A stretch of DNA of 64,000 nt, taken from the NCBI GenBank assembly GCA_030540085.1, contig JAUNWY010000001.1, positions 27,480 to 91,479 on the forward strand. Direction: 5' to 3'. Under the pieces are notes generated by a model. That model made no database searches, was not told the DNA's origin, and worked only from the letters and a program-made list of their open reading frames with translations. Below are positions 1-8,378 of the stretch, piece after piece. The DNA is from Eggerthella sp. (lineage in GTDB: Bacteria; Actinomycetota; Coriobacteriia; Coriobacteriales; Eggerthellaceae). The position numbers and the translations under genes are program-made. How positions within the stretch are numbered: the stretch's first letter is position 1; every line of letters starts with the position of its first letter.

Positions 1-299
1 TCGCAACCCTTTACGGCTCCACCTTCTTTTACCGTGCGGAGGAAAACTCCCGCAAAGGCCTCTTCGATGCAGGGAAGCTCCAAAATGCCCCTTCACCAGT
101 GGGGAGACCGCCGATGGATGCCAGCCACTTTACGACGTTGGCAAAGGACCCTTCGCTGCAGGGAAAAACTCCCGCAATGATACCTTTGCTCCAGGCGGGG
201 CTCCCGCAAGGGATTCGTTTTTGCGGAAGAGGAAGCTCCCGCAAAAGCACCGCCCCAGTTGAGCAAGGCACTAGAGAATGGTAGGATAACCCGCGAACG
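1..299. repeat. Gene-free tract with repeated CTCCCGCAA motifs
   Basis: No convincing gene. The nonamer CTCCCGCAA occurs exactly at 47-55, 169-177, 201-209 and 236-244, with a diverged copy (CTCCAAAAT) at 78-86. The spacings 47 to 78, 169 to 201 and 201 to 236 are 31, 32 and 35 bases. Copies are usually preceded by GCAGGGAA or GAGGAA. The last copy can fold back on an upstream TTGCGG at about 221. Short reading frames here are low complexity and have no ribosome site. It lies just upstream of the FMN riboswitch; function unknown. Confidence 0.55.
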
Positions 300-459
300 C
301 TGTTTCAGGGCGAGGTGGAATTCCTCACTGGCGGTAACAGATCCCCCGAAGCAACCTAGCTTCATCTGAAGCCCGCAACCCTGCTTGGCCTGGCGGCTTA
401 AGCAGACTGATTTGGTGCAAGTCCAAAGCCAACGGTTACAGTCCGGATGGAAGAGACAG
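300..459 (+). promoter_or_regulatory. FMN riboswitch (RFN element)
   Basis: The tract shows the conserved RFN core blocks in order: AGGGCGAGGTGGAATTCCTC, CTGGCGGTAAC, GAAGCCCGCAA, CTGATTTGGTGCAAGTCC, AAAGCCAACGGTTACAGTCC and GGATGG. The closing P1 helix can form between 300-306 (CTGTTTC) and 453-459 (GAGACAG). RFN elements bind flavin mononucleotide and switch off riboflavin synthesis or uptake genes. The 3' strand of P1 overlaps the first bases of the AGGAGG ribosome site at 458-463, so FMN binding would directly mask translation of the riboflavin transporter gene starting at 470. No terminator-like T run was seen between element and gene. Confidence 0.93.
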
Positions 460-469
460 GAGGCCTACT

Positions 470-1051
470 TTGTCTACCCCGAACACCCCCACCAAGAACA
501 CCAACGCATGGTCCACCAAACAACTGGTCACCATGGCCCTCATGTGCGCCATTGGCGTTCTTCTTTCGTTCATCGAATTCCCCTTGCTGCCCGGCGTAAC
601 CTGGCTTAAATTCGACGCCTCGAATATGCCCGCCATGGTTTCCGGCTTCGCATTCGGCCCTGGCGCCGGCGTTGCGGTAGGCATTCTAACCGCCATCATT
701 CACGGCCTGCTCATGGCTGACTTCACCGGCGCACTCATGAATGTGCTCACCGTCACGTGCTTTGTATTGCCCGCCGCTATCATTTACAAGAAAAAGCGCA
801 CCTACCCCGCCGCTATTGCTGGCTTGGTTCTCAGCATCATTGCTGCGATGGCTGGCGCCGTTGTGGGAAACCTCATTGTTACTCCTATGTGGCTGGGCGT
901 CCCCTTTGAAGCGGTAACGGCAATGATCATCCCCATCCTCATTCCGTTCAACCTGCTGAAGGGTTTGCTCAACGCGGTTTTGACGCTGGTTATCTACAAA
1001 TCGATCTCCAACCTTATTACTCCTAAGAAGGATCAGACGAAGGGTCGCTAA
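470..1051 (+). CDS. ribU: ECF transporter S component for riboflavin (RibU)
   Basis: This 193-residue, very hydrophobic protein is the substrate-specific membrane subunit of an energy-coupling-factor vitamin importer. It has about six predicted membrane helices after a short polar N-terminus, and the family-typical stretch around FDASNMPAMVSGFAFGPGAG, which matches RibU proteins. The FMN riboswitch immediately upstream supports riboflavin as substrate. The start is TTG at 470, preceded by AGGAGG at 458-463. The ATPase gene begins three bases after the stop, so the whole transporter is probably one transcript. Substrate assignment is inference from family resemblance plus riboswitch. Confidence 0.9.
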   Translation: MSTPNTPTKNTNAWSTKQLVTMALMCAIGVLLSFIEFPLLPGVTWLKFDASNMPAMVSGFAFGPGAGVAVGILTAIIHGLLMADFTGALMNVLTVTCFVLPAAIIYKKKRTYPAAIAGLVLSIIAAMAGAVVGNLIVTPMWLGVPFEAVTAMIIPILIPFNLLKGLLNAVLTLVIYKSISNLITPKKDQTKGR

Positions 1052-1054
1052 ACC

Positions 1055-1876
1055 GTGATTACCTTTTCCGACGTTTCCTTTACCTATACAGGCGAAACCA
1101 AGGTACTTTCCGAACTGGCTCTCTCTATTGAAGAGGGCCAGTTCGTCTGCGTTTTGGGCGCCAATGGCTCAGGCAAATCAACGTTTTCGAAGCTTATCAA
1201 CGCACTCTTGGTGCCTGACAACGGCACCGTAACCGTGAACGGCCTGGAAACCAACAATCCAGACAACACCTTCGCTATTCGCAGCACGGCAGGTGCGGTA
1301 TTCCAAAATCCCGACGACCAGATCGTTGCCAGCCTCGTTGAAAACGACGTGGCATTCGGCCCTGAAAACCTGGGCATAGAAAACCCTGAGCTTCGTCAAC
1401 GCGTAGAGGAATCGTTGGCGAAAGTCGGCTTGGCTGGCTCCGGCAAACGCGAAACCGCAGCCCTTTCTGGGGGCCAGAAGCAGCGCGTCGCCATTGCAGG
1501 CGTGCTGGCAATGCACCCCTCCGTCCTGATCTTCGATGAGGCCTCAGCCATGCTTGATCCGCGCGGGCGCCGCGGCTTGATGCGCGTGTGCAAAGAGCTC
1601 CACGAACAGGGCATGACCGTTATCATGATCACCCACTTCATGGAAGAAGCCGCAGAGGCTGATCGCGTGATCGTGCTAAACGATGGCCACTGCGTACTCG
1701 ACGGTACCCCCGACGAGGTGCTTACGCAGGACCATATTCTTCGCGACCTTAATCTTGACGTACCCTTTGCCACCCACATGTCGCGCCTTCTGCAAGATCG
1801 CGGCATCAAAATTGGCACTCATATTGAAACCGCAACGCTGAAGGAGGAACTGTGTCGATCGCTTTCGAACAGGTAA
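1055..1876 (+). CDS. ecfA1: ECF transporter ATPase EcfA1
   Basis: This 273-residue ABC ATPase is the first of two non-identical energising subunits of the ECF importer. Walker A is GANGSGKS (about residues 35-42), followed by the Q-loop FQNPDDQ, the signature LSGGQKQR, Walker B VLIFDEA and the switch His in ITHFMEE. FQNPDDQ is characteristic of EcfA-type ATPases. The start is GTG. Its 3' end overlaps the next gene by 25 bases, implying translational coupling and balanced production of the A1/A2 pair. The C-terminal ~60 residues form the usual EcfA dimer-contact extension. Confidence 0.93.
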   Translation: MITFSDVSFTYTGETKVLSELALSIEEGQFVCVLGANGSGKSTFSKLINALLVPDNGTVTVNGLETNNPDNTFAIRSTAGAVFQNPDDQIVASLVENDVAFGPENLGIENPELRQRVEESLAKVGLAGSGKRETAALSGGQKQRVAIAGVLAMHPSVLIFDEASAMLDPRGRRGLMRVCKELHEQGMTVIMITHFMEEAAEADRVIVLNDGHCVLDGTPDEVLTQDHILRDLNLDVPFATHMSRLLQDRGIKIGTHIETATLKEELCRSLSNR

Positions 1877-2742
1877 GCTTCAGCTACACGCCGCTCACCA
1901 AACGACAAAAGAAAGCCGGAGAAGTGCAGCGCTACGCCTTGCGCAATGTCAGCTTCACCCTCAACGACGGCGAATTCCTTGCCATTGCAGGACATACGGG
2001 GTCTGGCAAATCCACCCTGGTGCAGCACCTGAACGGCCTTGCAAACCCCACTGAAGGGCGGGTGCTCTGGAACGGCAAAGATCTAGCCGACCGCAAAAAC
2101 GCAACGTGCGCTCGCGGTGATATCGGCGTGGTGTTCCAGTACCCCGAACACCAGCTGTTCGCTGAAACAGTCTATGAGGATGTGGCCTTCGGCCCCCGCA
2201 ATATGGGCCTGCCCGAAAATGAGGTTGATTCCCGCATCCGCGAAGCGCTTGCTGACGTGCATCTTGATTTCGATACGCTGAGCGAACGCAGCCCCTTTGA
2301 GCTTTCGGGCGGTCAGCAGCGCCGCGTGGCGTTTGCCGGCGTGCTTGCCATGCGCCCCACCACGTTGGTGCTCGACGAACCAGTTGCTGGCCTTGACCCG
2401 GCATCACGCGCTGATTTCCTCGACCTCATCAAGCAGCTCCACGAACAGCGCAACCTTACGGTGGTAATGGTTTCGCACAACATGAACGACATCGCCCTTC
2501 TTGCAGATCGCATGCTGGTCATGCACGAAGGCGAAGTGGCGTTCCTGGGCACACCAGAGAAAATTTTCACCAAGCACGCGGTCGAATTGCGCGAAATCGG
2601 CCTCGGCATCCCCCATGCCCAAACCCTGGCAAACCAGCTTCGTGCCGAAGGCATGCCCTTGCCCGAAAAGCTCTATCTGCCCGAATCGTTAGCAGATGAA
2701 ATTGCCCGCATCCTTGGCGAAAGCGAGGCTGCGCAATCATGA
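1852..2742 (+). CDS. ecfA2: ECF transporter ATPase EcfA2
   Basis: This 296-residue ABC ATPase pairs with the preceding subunit. It carries Walker A GHTGSGKS (about residues 47-54), the FQYPEHQLF Q-loop typical of EcfA2, the signature ELSGGQQRR and Walker B VLDEPVAGLDP. An insert of charged residues (about 15-26) precedes the first ABC strands. The GTG start at 1852 lies inside the end of ecfA1 and has a strong AAGGAGGA site at 1841-1848. Its stop overlaps the ATG of ecfT (ATGA), so translation of all three proteins is coupled. Confidence 0.93.
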   Translation: MSIAFEQVSFSYTPLTKRQKKAGEVQRYALRNVSFTLNDGEFLAIAGHTGSGKSTLVQHLNGLANPTEGRVLWNGKDLADRKNATCARGDIGVVFQYPEHQLFAETVYEDVAFGPRNMGLPENEVDSRIREALADVHLDFDTLSERSPFELSGGQQRRVAFAGVLAMRPTTLVLDEPVAGLDPASRADFLDLIKQLHEQRNLTVVMVSHNMNDIALLADRMLVMHEGEVAFLGTPEKIFTKHAVELREIGLGIPHAQTLANQLRAEGMPLPEKLYLPESLADEIARILGESEAAQS

Positions 2743-3551
2743 ATATAGATGCCGTATTCGGTCGCTACATAGCCAAGGATTCCGCTGTTCACCGCATGGA
2801 CCCACGCGCAAAGCTCCTGCTTTCAATCCTGTTCATGGTTATGGTGTTTGCTGCGGGGTCGTACGTATCGTTAGGCGTCGCCGCATTGTTTACTGCGGGA
2901 ATGTTTGCTTTCGCGCACATTTCGCTTCGCCAAGCGTTCACCTCCATCGCACCCCTGGCCATTCTGGTGGTTTTCACGGCACTGCTGAACATTTTCTTCG
3001 TCCAGGGCGGCGAAGTGTACTTTCAGTTATGGATCATCTGCATTAGCCAGCAAGGCTTGCACCAGGCGCTCTTTATCGCCATCCGCCTTACCATGCTGCT
3101 GTTGGGCGTGAGCTTGCTTACGCTGGCGACCACCACGCTCGACCTCACCGATGGCTTTGAGCGCCTTCTAGAGCCTTTCAAACGCTTCGGGCTGCCTGCT
3201 CATGAGCTGTCCATGATGATGGGCATCGCCCTGCGCTTCCTGCCCCAGTTCGCTATCGAACTGCGCACCATCTACCGCGCGCAGATTAGCCGTGGCGCTA
3301 ATTTCGGCAAGGGCCCCAAAGGGGGCGTCGCCATGATGACTTCGCTTATCGTGCCTCTGTTCACCAGCGCATTCCGACATGCCGAAACGCTTTCTTTGGG
3401 CATGGACGCGCGCTGCTATCATGGAGGCGAAAACCGCACCCGCCTAAAAGAGCTTTCTTTCAGCAAGCGCGATATAGCCGGTACCGTTTATTTGGGAATC
3501 GGCACTGCAGCAGTACTGGCAACTGACCTCGTCTTGAACATGCTGCTGTAA
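2739..3551 (+). CDS. ecfT: ECF transporter transmembrane protein EcfT
   Basis: This 270-residue membrane scaffold links the two ATPases to the substrate-binding subunit. It has about five hydrophobic helices and two family-typical cytoplasmic coupling motifs, AQISRGANFGKGP (about residue 180) and GMDARCYHGG (about 225), whose Arg residues contact the ATPases. ATG overlaps the stop of ecfA2. Because only one S component is present here, the module may be dedicated to riboflavin or shared with S components encoded elsewhere; the sequence does not decide. No clear terminator follows the stop. Confidence 0.92.
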   Translation: MNIDAVFGRYIAKDSAVHRMDPRAKLLLSILFMVMVFAAGSYVSLGVAALFTAGMFAFAHISLRQAFTSIAPLAILVVFTALLNIFFVQGGEVYFQLWIICISQQGLHQALFIAIRLTMLLLGVSLLTLATTTLDLTDGFERLLEPFKRFGLPAHELSMMMGIALRFLPQFAIELRTIYRAQISRGANFGKGPKGGVAMMTSLIVPLFTSAFRHAETLSLGMDARCYHGGENRTRLKELSFSKRDIAGTVYLGIGTAAVLATDLVLNMLL

Positions 3552-3716
3552 ACGCAGAACCGCACAGACCGGCACTTCCCCACTCGCGCAAACCCTAGCC
3601 CAGCAAGGAAAACTGGCGCGCAGGTATCAAACCCAGACTGCGAACGCATCGGAACCATTACAGCGTTTGACGGTCCCAGCAACCAAAACAATCGCTAACC
3701 ACCCGAAAGGAACACC

Positions 3717-4121
3717 ATGGACGACATCATTGAATACCTTACCGCAGTACCCGCATGGTACCTGGCAACCTGCGAAGGCGACCAGCCCCGCGTTCGCCCC
3801 TTCAGCTTCGTTATGCGCGAAGGCGATACCCTGTGGTTCTGCACCGCAACCAACAAAGATGTCTATCATCAGCTGCAGCAAAACCCCAAGTTCGAGCTTT
3901 CCGCATGGAAGCCTGGCCGTGGCTGGATCATCGTTACGGGCGTAGCCGATTTGAACGACACCGCGGGCGATGAAGTTCGCAAAGCGGGCTACGAGCACAT
4001 GACGGCACTTGGCGAAACCTATGAAGACTGGGGCGATCCGCGTCTGACATTCTTCTCCCTGAAAGAAGGCATTGCCAAGATCGACGACATTGACGGCTCT
4101 TCCAGGAGCATCGAGCTGTAA
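3717..4121 (+). CDS. Pyridoxamine 5'-phosphate oxidase-like flavoprotein
   Basis: This 134-residue protein has the split-barrel flavin-binding fold of the PPOX family, seen in the opening YLATCEGDQPRVRPFSFV, the strand DTLWFCTATNKDVYHQL and the later AWKPGRGWIIVTGVAD. Small members bind FMN or F420 and reduce varied substrates; the specific reaction cannot be predicted. The gene stands alone with AAAGGA 8 bases before its ATG. Its position behind a riboflavin importer is suggestive but not an operon: 165 bases separate it from ecfT. Confidence 0.8.
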   Translation: MDDIIEYLTAVPAWYLATCEGDQPRVRPFSFVMREGDTLWFCTATNKDVYHQLQQNPKFELSAWKPGRGWIIVTGVADLNDTAGDEVRKAGYEHMTALGETYEDWGDPRLTFFSLKEGIAKIDDIDGSSRSIEL

Positions 4122-4152
4122 AGGCATAGATGTACATACAACGCATTTGCAT

Positions 4153-4221
4153 CAGGCCCCGCCCGGCAACGACCCATCCCACACCCAAAAGGATAGGGTC
4201 GCAAAGCCCGGACGGGGCCTG
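4153..4221. other. Long imperfect hairpin
   Basis: An AGGCCCCGCCCGG arm at 4154-4166 pairs with CCGGACGGGGCCT ending near 4220 with one mismatch. A nested pair GACCC(ATCC)...GGATAGGGTC sits inside. No T run follows on either strand, so it is not a classical terminator. It lies between convergent genes (PPOX ends at 4121; the shikimate-kinase-like gene ends at 4372) and may be a transcript-end stabiliser. Confidence 0.5.
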
Positions 4222-4335
4222 ACGTTTATCTGACGGCATGTTGACCAGCCTACCAGGAGCTCGAAAGCCTCGACGGAACGTTGCCGCCTAGAAGGGGCAA
4301 TCACCATACCCACCAGCTCAGCAACAAACCCGATA

Positions 4336-4364
4336 AAACAAAAAACGCCGGTCATTGACCGGCG
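4336..4364 (-). terminator. Rho-independent terminator of the shikimate-kinase-like gene
   Basis: Stem CGCCGGTCA (4346-4354) pairs with TGACCGGCG (4356-4364). On the minus strand the stem is followed by a TTTTTTG-TTTT tract, a canonical terminator just after the stop at 4372. Confidence 0.85.
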
Positions 4365-4371
4365 CCAAGCT

Positions 4372-4890
4372 TTACAGCATAGAGATTTGATCGACGAGCT
4401 TTCGTGCCGCATCGCGAACCGAAAGGCCATTGATGTCGATAGTTAGATCGGCGTACTTTTCGTACAGGGGCACGCGCTCCTCATACAAGTCTGCCAAGCT
4501 CATGCCGATGCCGTTCTTCATAACGACACCGCGCTCATGAAGGCCGCCCAGACGATTTTCCAGCTCTTCATAGGAAACCTGCAAGTACACAACCGTGCCG
4601 ATAGAAGACAGATGCTTCATAGCCTCATCGGAATAGACAGCAGAACCACCCGTAGCAATGATGGCATGGCTCGTGGAAAGCGTGCACAGCACTTCATTTT
4701 CCACTTCGATAAAGCCATCAGGACCGCATGCATCGATAATCTTCTGCAGCGTCTTGTCGAGCTTGCCCTGAATAAGCAAGTCGGCATCGATGAATTCATA
4801 GCCAAGAATCTTCGCCAAAACAACGCCCAAGGTTGACTTGCCAGCGCCCGGCATGCCAATAAGGATGATGTTCTCGGTGGTGTTAGTCAT
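4372..4890 (-). CDS. Shikimate kinase-like P-loop kinase
   Basis: This 172-residue protein resembles AroK, which phosphorylates shikimate in aromatic amino-acid synthesis. Walker A GMPGAGKS is at residues 12-19, an FIDAD motif at 33-37 supplies the expected substrate Asp, and a late Arg (139) before PLYEKYAD is present. However the usual FRxxE motif reads FIEVE (60-64), so the conserved shikimate-binding Arg is absent, and the GGG loop reads GGS. It may act on another small hydroxylated substrate. The ATG at 4890 overlaps the end of the transporter gene upstream; a longer frame to 4929 lacks a good ribosome site. Confidence 0.75.
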   Translation of the reverse strand: MTNTTENIILIGMPGAGKSTLGVVLAKILGYEFIDADLLIQGKLDKTLQKIIDACGPDGFIEVENEVLCTLSTSHAIIATGGSAVYSDEAMKHLSSIGTVVYLQVSYEELENRLGGLHERGVVMKNGIGMSLADLYEERVPLYEKYADLTIDINGLSVRDAARKLVDQISML

Positions 4891-5836
4891 GAGGCCCGTC
4901 CTCTTTCCATTTGTCTCTACCGAAAGCAACTATAGCACGTTTCGCTTCAACCCTCGGAGCCACCACCTCGTTCACCAAGATGGCAACGAAAATCAACGCA
5001 AACCCGACCAGCAAACGGCTCGTCATAACCTCTCCGTACAGTAGAACGGAGAACAACACGCCAAATACCGATTCCAGGCTAAGAAGCAACGCTGCCTGCG
5101 AGGGGTTAACGTACGCAAGCGAAACGTTCTGGATGCCAAATGCAATGATCGACGCAAACACAATGAGAAAGGCCATCTGACCGACAATGGTGGGCGTTAT
5201 CACCGCAGCCGCAGGGAGCGTTTCCGTAGCTGCGCCAACGATGCATCCGAAGCAGCCCTCGGTGATGAACTGGAACACTGTGAGCATCAGCGCATCGTAC
5301 TTTTCGGTGAACTTGGACACAAAGACGATGTGAACCGCAAACAAAACCGAGCTGACCATTGTCAGGGATTCACCAAGGCCAATTGATAACGTCTGCCCTG
5401 ACGTGGTAACCGAAACCAGCCAAATACCCACAACGGCAATGCCAGCAGCCCCTATGTTGAAAAAGGAGGGGCGCTTGCGCATAAGGACCCACCAAGCAAA
5501 GGGAACCACAACACAGTATGTTGCGGTAAGGAATGCGTTGATGCCCGGCGTTGTGTGCTGCAAGCCCACAGTTTGCGCCAAGAATGCCGAAAAATCGAAT
5601 ACCGCCAGCACCATACCCGCACCTAAGGCGCGCTTTGAGAAATGGACCTTCACCCGCTTGCGCAGAATGAAGAGCAGAATGAAACCCGCCAACGTGAAGC
5701 GGATGCCCAAAAGCCACGCTGGCGGCATAACCGCGACCACGTCCTTCATGACCACGAAGCTGAAGCCCCAAATCATTGCGGCCAAAACCAACAGTATTTT
5801 ATAAACCCATGAAGGTATTTCAGAAAGAGCAATCAT
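4883..5836 (-). CDS. EamA/DMT-family transporter
   Basis: This 317-residue integral membrane protein has the two repeated EamA halves of about five helices each (for instance ILLVLAAMIWGFSFVVMKDV near the start and the second repeat beginning near residue 150). Drug/metabolite-family members export or import amino acids and other small metabolites; substrate unknown. It overlaps the following kinase-like gene by 8 bases, so both are probably co-translated. No Shine-Dalgarno sequence precedes the ATG; instead TATAAT lies 8 bases upstream, suggesting a leaderless transcript. Confidence 0.85.
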   Translation of the reverse strand: MIALSEIPSWVYKILLVLAAMIWGFSFVVMKDVVAVMPPAWLLGIRFTLAGFILLFILRKRVKVHFSKRALGAGMVLAVFDFSAFLAQTVGLQHTTPGINAFLTATYCVVVPFAWWVLMRKRPSFFNIGAAGIAVVGIWLVSVTTSGQTLSIGLGESLTMVSSVLFAVHIVFVSKFTEKYDALMLTVFQFITEGCFGCIVGAATETLPAAAVITPTIVGQMAFLIVFASIIAFGIQNVSLAYVNPSQAALLLSLESVFGVLFSVLLYGEVMTSRLLVGFALIFVAILVNEVVAPRVEAKRAIVAFGRDKWKEDGPHD

Positions 5837-5844
5837 AAGTGCCC

Positions 5845-5850
5845 ATTATA
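5845..5850 (-). promoter_or_regulatory. -10 box of a probable leaderless promoter for the EamA gene
   Basis: On the minus strand a perfect TATAAT is separated by 8 bases (GGGCACTT) from the ATG ending at 5836. This would start the mRNA at or next to the start codon. No ribosome-binding site is visible and no good -35 was found. Confidence 0.5.
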
Positions 5851-5913
5851 ACCAAGCCACTCCCTGCAAGAGGCAATTGCACGGCACCGGCGGAAAGCCA
5901 CAGGTGGCGAACC

Positions 5914-7929
5914 CTAACGGGCGCCGCCACCGCCGCCGAAGCCGCCGCCACCGCCGCTGGAGAATCCACCGCCGCCGCCAAAGCCATCGGAAGAATCACC
6001 CGAAAGCGCCGACTGCACTGCCTGGATAGATTCCGATACCGAAGTGTTCAGCATCGAACCAAGGTCGGGCATGGTGGTGTTCGCATAGTACGTTGGGGTA
6101 TACAGCCCCCACCAGGGCACATACGAGGTGTCCAGCGCTTCCTCGCCGTTTACCTGGAACATCTCGGGCACCTTTTTGCGCAACTCGCCAATGGCCTGTT
6201 CAGCCACACCGAACAGATAGGCATACACCATGAATTCGCCCCAAACCTTCACGTCGGTGGCAGGACGCTCATCCAACGCAGAGAATTCCGTAAGCCATTT
6301 TCGCAGCCCTTTGCAACGCGCATAGACATCGGCGCCTTTCTGCGTGCGGCGCTCCATAAAGCGAGAAACCACAATAAGAGCCACTCCCGTGATGATGCCG
6401 GGAATAAGAACGAGGAAGTTCTCGAAGATGCACGCGATGATGAAACATCCCAGTATCAGCGCAATTGCCACCGAAAGCATACGGAAGCGCTTCGACTTCG
6501 AGTAGCTTTCAAAGTACTCGGCTGTTATCACATGCGAAGTTACCAAACCCTGCCAATCGGACATGGCGTCGTTGAATTCTTCGGGGTTGCTCTCGGCATA
6601 CGCCTTGATGGTTCCCAGCCACAGAGAGGGCTTGCCCTGCGCTACCGTATCAAACAGGAACGACATGGCTTTGCGATCAATCGTGCTGTTGAGCGAAAGC
6701 TCCACCTGGGGCACACGCGTAAGATAGTAATCATCGACTTGCTTCTTTCGGATGACGCCACCCTGTTCGTACGACCCTTTGTTAATCAAGATCGCACCAG
6801 CATTGGCAAGATGCATGATGGTCGCCGTGAAATCGGTTGAACTTTCCTTATCGAAGGTCCACAAACGACCGATCACAGCAGGGTGAGTGCCAGCTTCCGG
6901 CACATCACGCCAATACTCATCTTCGAACGTGGGCTTGAGCTCTTTGCCGTAACGGACAAAGGAGCGAACACCCCATACCAGCAACGCCAAACAAACAAGA
7001 ATCACCACGATAAGCAATCCGAGCGAAAGCGCACGCTCCGCGTTGGCGCGGTCTGCCCAGGTCTGCTCTTCGGAAAGAACGGTATCGAGACGAGCGGTAG
7101 ATTCGTGCATGTTGTCGGCGCCAGAAGCTACACCCGACAGCCACTCAACGGGAAACACCACACGCGCTTCCGCATAGGAACCTGCGTTTACGCGAGGAAC
7201 GCTGTAACTTACCGTACCGTCATCATTGATGGCAACCGTGGCATCCAGAGGGCCATGACCCCACGCACGCACATTTTCGCCCGCCGTAACCTTGGCTCCC
7301 GAAGCGACGGGGAGGTTCAGCGTCAGGGTCACATCGCTGGAATCTTCAGCCCAGCCGCTGCCCACAAACTGCCAGTACAGCTCTCCCACATCGGAGTATG
7401 CCTGCGCAGCCTTGGTTACCGTGTAGTCCAGCTGCACAACGTCCGCTTCGTCTTCTACGGAGAAGAACACATAGACGGTGTTCTTGGGCTTGTCGAACGA
7501 ATAGGCATCGCCACCAGGACCACCCGACTCACGCCAATCAAGCTGGAAGGGCACGCTGGGAAATTCCGAGAGGGACTTCGCTGAAGAACCCATGCTTACG
7601 CTGTTGATCTTGATGTCGGAACCAGAAGGCAAGTTATCGAAGTTCCACCATACAGCCGTAAAAGCACCGTTGAAATCAAACGTGCGCTGCTCAACCACAT
7701 GCAAGTCGCCGTTAGGCTGCACCGTTGCGTTGATGGTGGTATGCGGCATTTCGTACGACTTTGCATGAGCCTGCTGCGGCGCAAAACAAAGACAGGCAAA
7801 CGCCAGCGCCAAAACAGCAACAGCAAGGGCTAAACCTTTACTAAAGCTGCTTTTGACTTGATTTTCGACCACAAGTGTGGCGAATTGGCTGTTTTGGCCA
7901 TTTTTTTTGATGAAAGCATGGTTTTGCAC
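5914..7929 (-). CDS. DUF2207 membrane protein
   Basis: This 671-residue surface protein belongs to the DUF2207 family of predicted membrane proteins of unknown role. A long signal-like region (hydrophobic about residues 30-54, ending AQQAHA-type) is followed by a large extracellular beta domain with the family motif VVEQRTFDFNGAFTAVWW. A helix follows near 300 (LSLGLLIVVILVCLALLVW), with two more near 470-510, and a Gly-rich tail ends the protein (GGGGGFGGGGGAR). Start is GTG with AAGGAG 9 bases upstream. A LemA gene lies nearby on the same strand beyond a tRNA; DUF2207 and LemA genes are commonly neighbours, suggesting a shared envelope role. Confidence 0.85.
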   Translation of the reverse strand: MQNHAFIKKNGQNSQFATLVVENQVKSSFSKGLALAVAVLALAFACLCFAPQQAHAKSYEMPHTTINATVQPNGDLHVVEQRTFDFNGAFTAVWWNFDNLPSGSDIKINSVSMGSSAKSLSEFPSVPFQLDWRESGGPGGDAYSFDKPKNTVYVFFSVEDEADVVQLDYTVTKAAQAYSDVGELYWQFVGSGWAEDSSDVTLTLNLPVASGAKVTAGENVRAWGHGPLDATVAINDDGTVSYSVPRVNAGSYAEARVVFPVEWLSGVASGADNMHESTARLDTVLSEEQTWADRANAERALSLGLLIVVILVCLALLVWGVRSFVRYGKELKPTFEDEYWRDVPEAGTHPAVIGRLWTFDKESSTDFTATIMHLANAGAILINKGSYEQGGVIRKKQVDDYYLTRVPQVELSLNSTIDRKAMSFLFDTVAQGKPSLWLGTIKAYAESNPEEFNDAMSDWQGLVTSHVITAEYFESYSKSKRFRMLSVAIALILGCFIIACIFENFLVLIPGIITGVALIVVSRFMERRTQKGADVYARCKGLRKWLTEFSALDERPATDVKVWGEFMVYAYLFGVAEQAIGELRKKVPEMFQVNGEEALDTSYVPWWGLYTPTYYANTTMPDLGSMLNTSVSESIQAVQSALSGDSSDGFGGGGGFSSGGGGGFGGGGGAR

Positions 7930-7985
7930 TGCTCTTCTCCTTGCAAGATGAGGGCGGGCAGGTTATCATTTCAATTCGCATATAC

Positions 7986-8073
7986 GGAGAGCTGACCGAG
8001 AGGCCGAAGGTGCTCGCCTGCTAAGCGAGTATACGCCAAAAGCGTATCTGGGGTTCGAATCCCCAGCTCTCCG
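7986..8073 (+). tRNA. tRNA-Ser (anticodon GCU)
   Basis: Acceptor stem GGAGAGC pairs with GCTCTCC, a long variable arm is present as expected for serine, the anticodon loop is CTGCTAA and the T arm GGGGTTCGAATCCCC. The CCA end is encoded at 8074-8076. Confidence 0.97.
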
Positions 8074-8086
8074 CCACCGTATATCG

Positions 8087-8114
8087 AGCCCGTTCATTCC
8101 GAACGGGCTTTTTT
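8087..8114 (+). terminator. Terminator of tRNA-Ser(GCU)
   Basis: Stem AGCCCGTTC (8087-8095), loop ATTCC, stem GAACGGGCT (8101-8109), followed by six T. It is nearly identical to the terminator behind the second serine tRNA at 10778. Confidence 0.93.
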
Positions 8115-8273
8115 CATTTTATACGACCCAGTAGCAAGCAGACCCTTCATTGCCAAACCGGACGAGAATCGCTTCGGGAGCGCCCCCGGTTTTGCCAAGG
8201 CCCATCTTGGCCAATCAAGCAAATAGCAGCCGGCGCTTCCGAGCCGACGGCTGGAAAATAACAGCAGCAAAGC

Positions 8274-8306
8274 AACGATGCCGCCCAAATAGGGCGGCAT
8301 CGTTTT
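8274..8306 (-). terminator. Terminator of the lemA gene
   Basis: A perfect 13-bp stem AACGATGCCGCCC (8274-8286) pairs with GGGCGGCATCGTT (8292-8304) around AAATA. It sits about 70 bases past the lemA stop. T-rich sequence also follows on the plus strand, so it may work both ways. Confidence 0.75.
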
Positions 8307-8378
8307 ACTCGTTGAGTTCGATCGGCAATACCGATTCGTGCTCCGATAAGGCAAGAGCCGCAAACGGCAAATGCCTCT

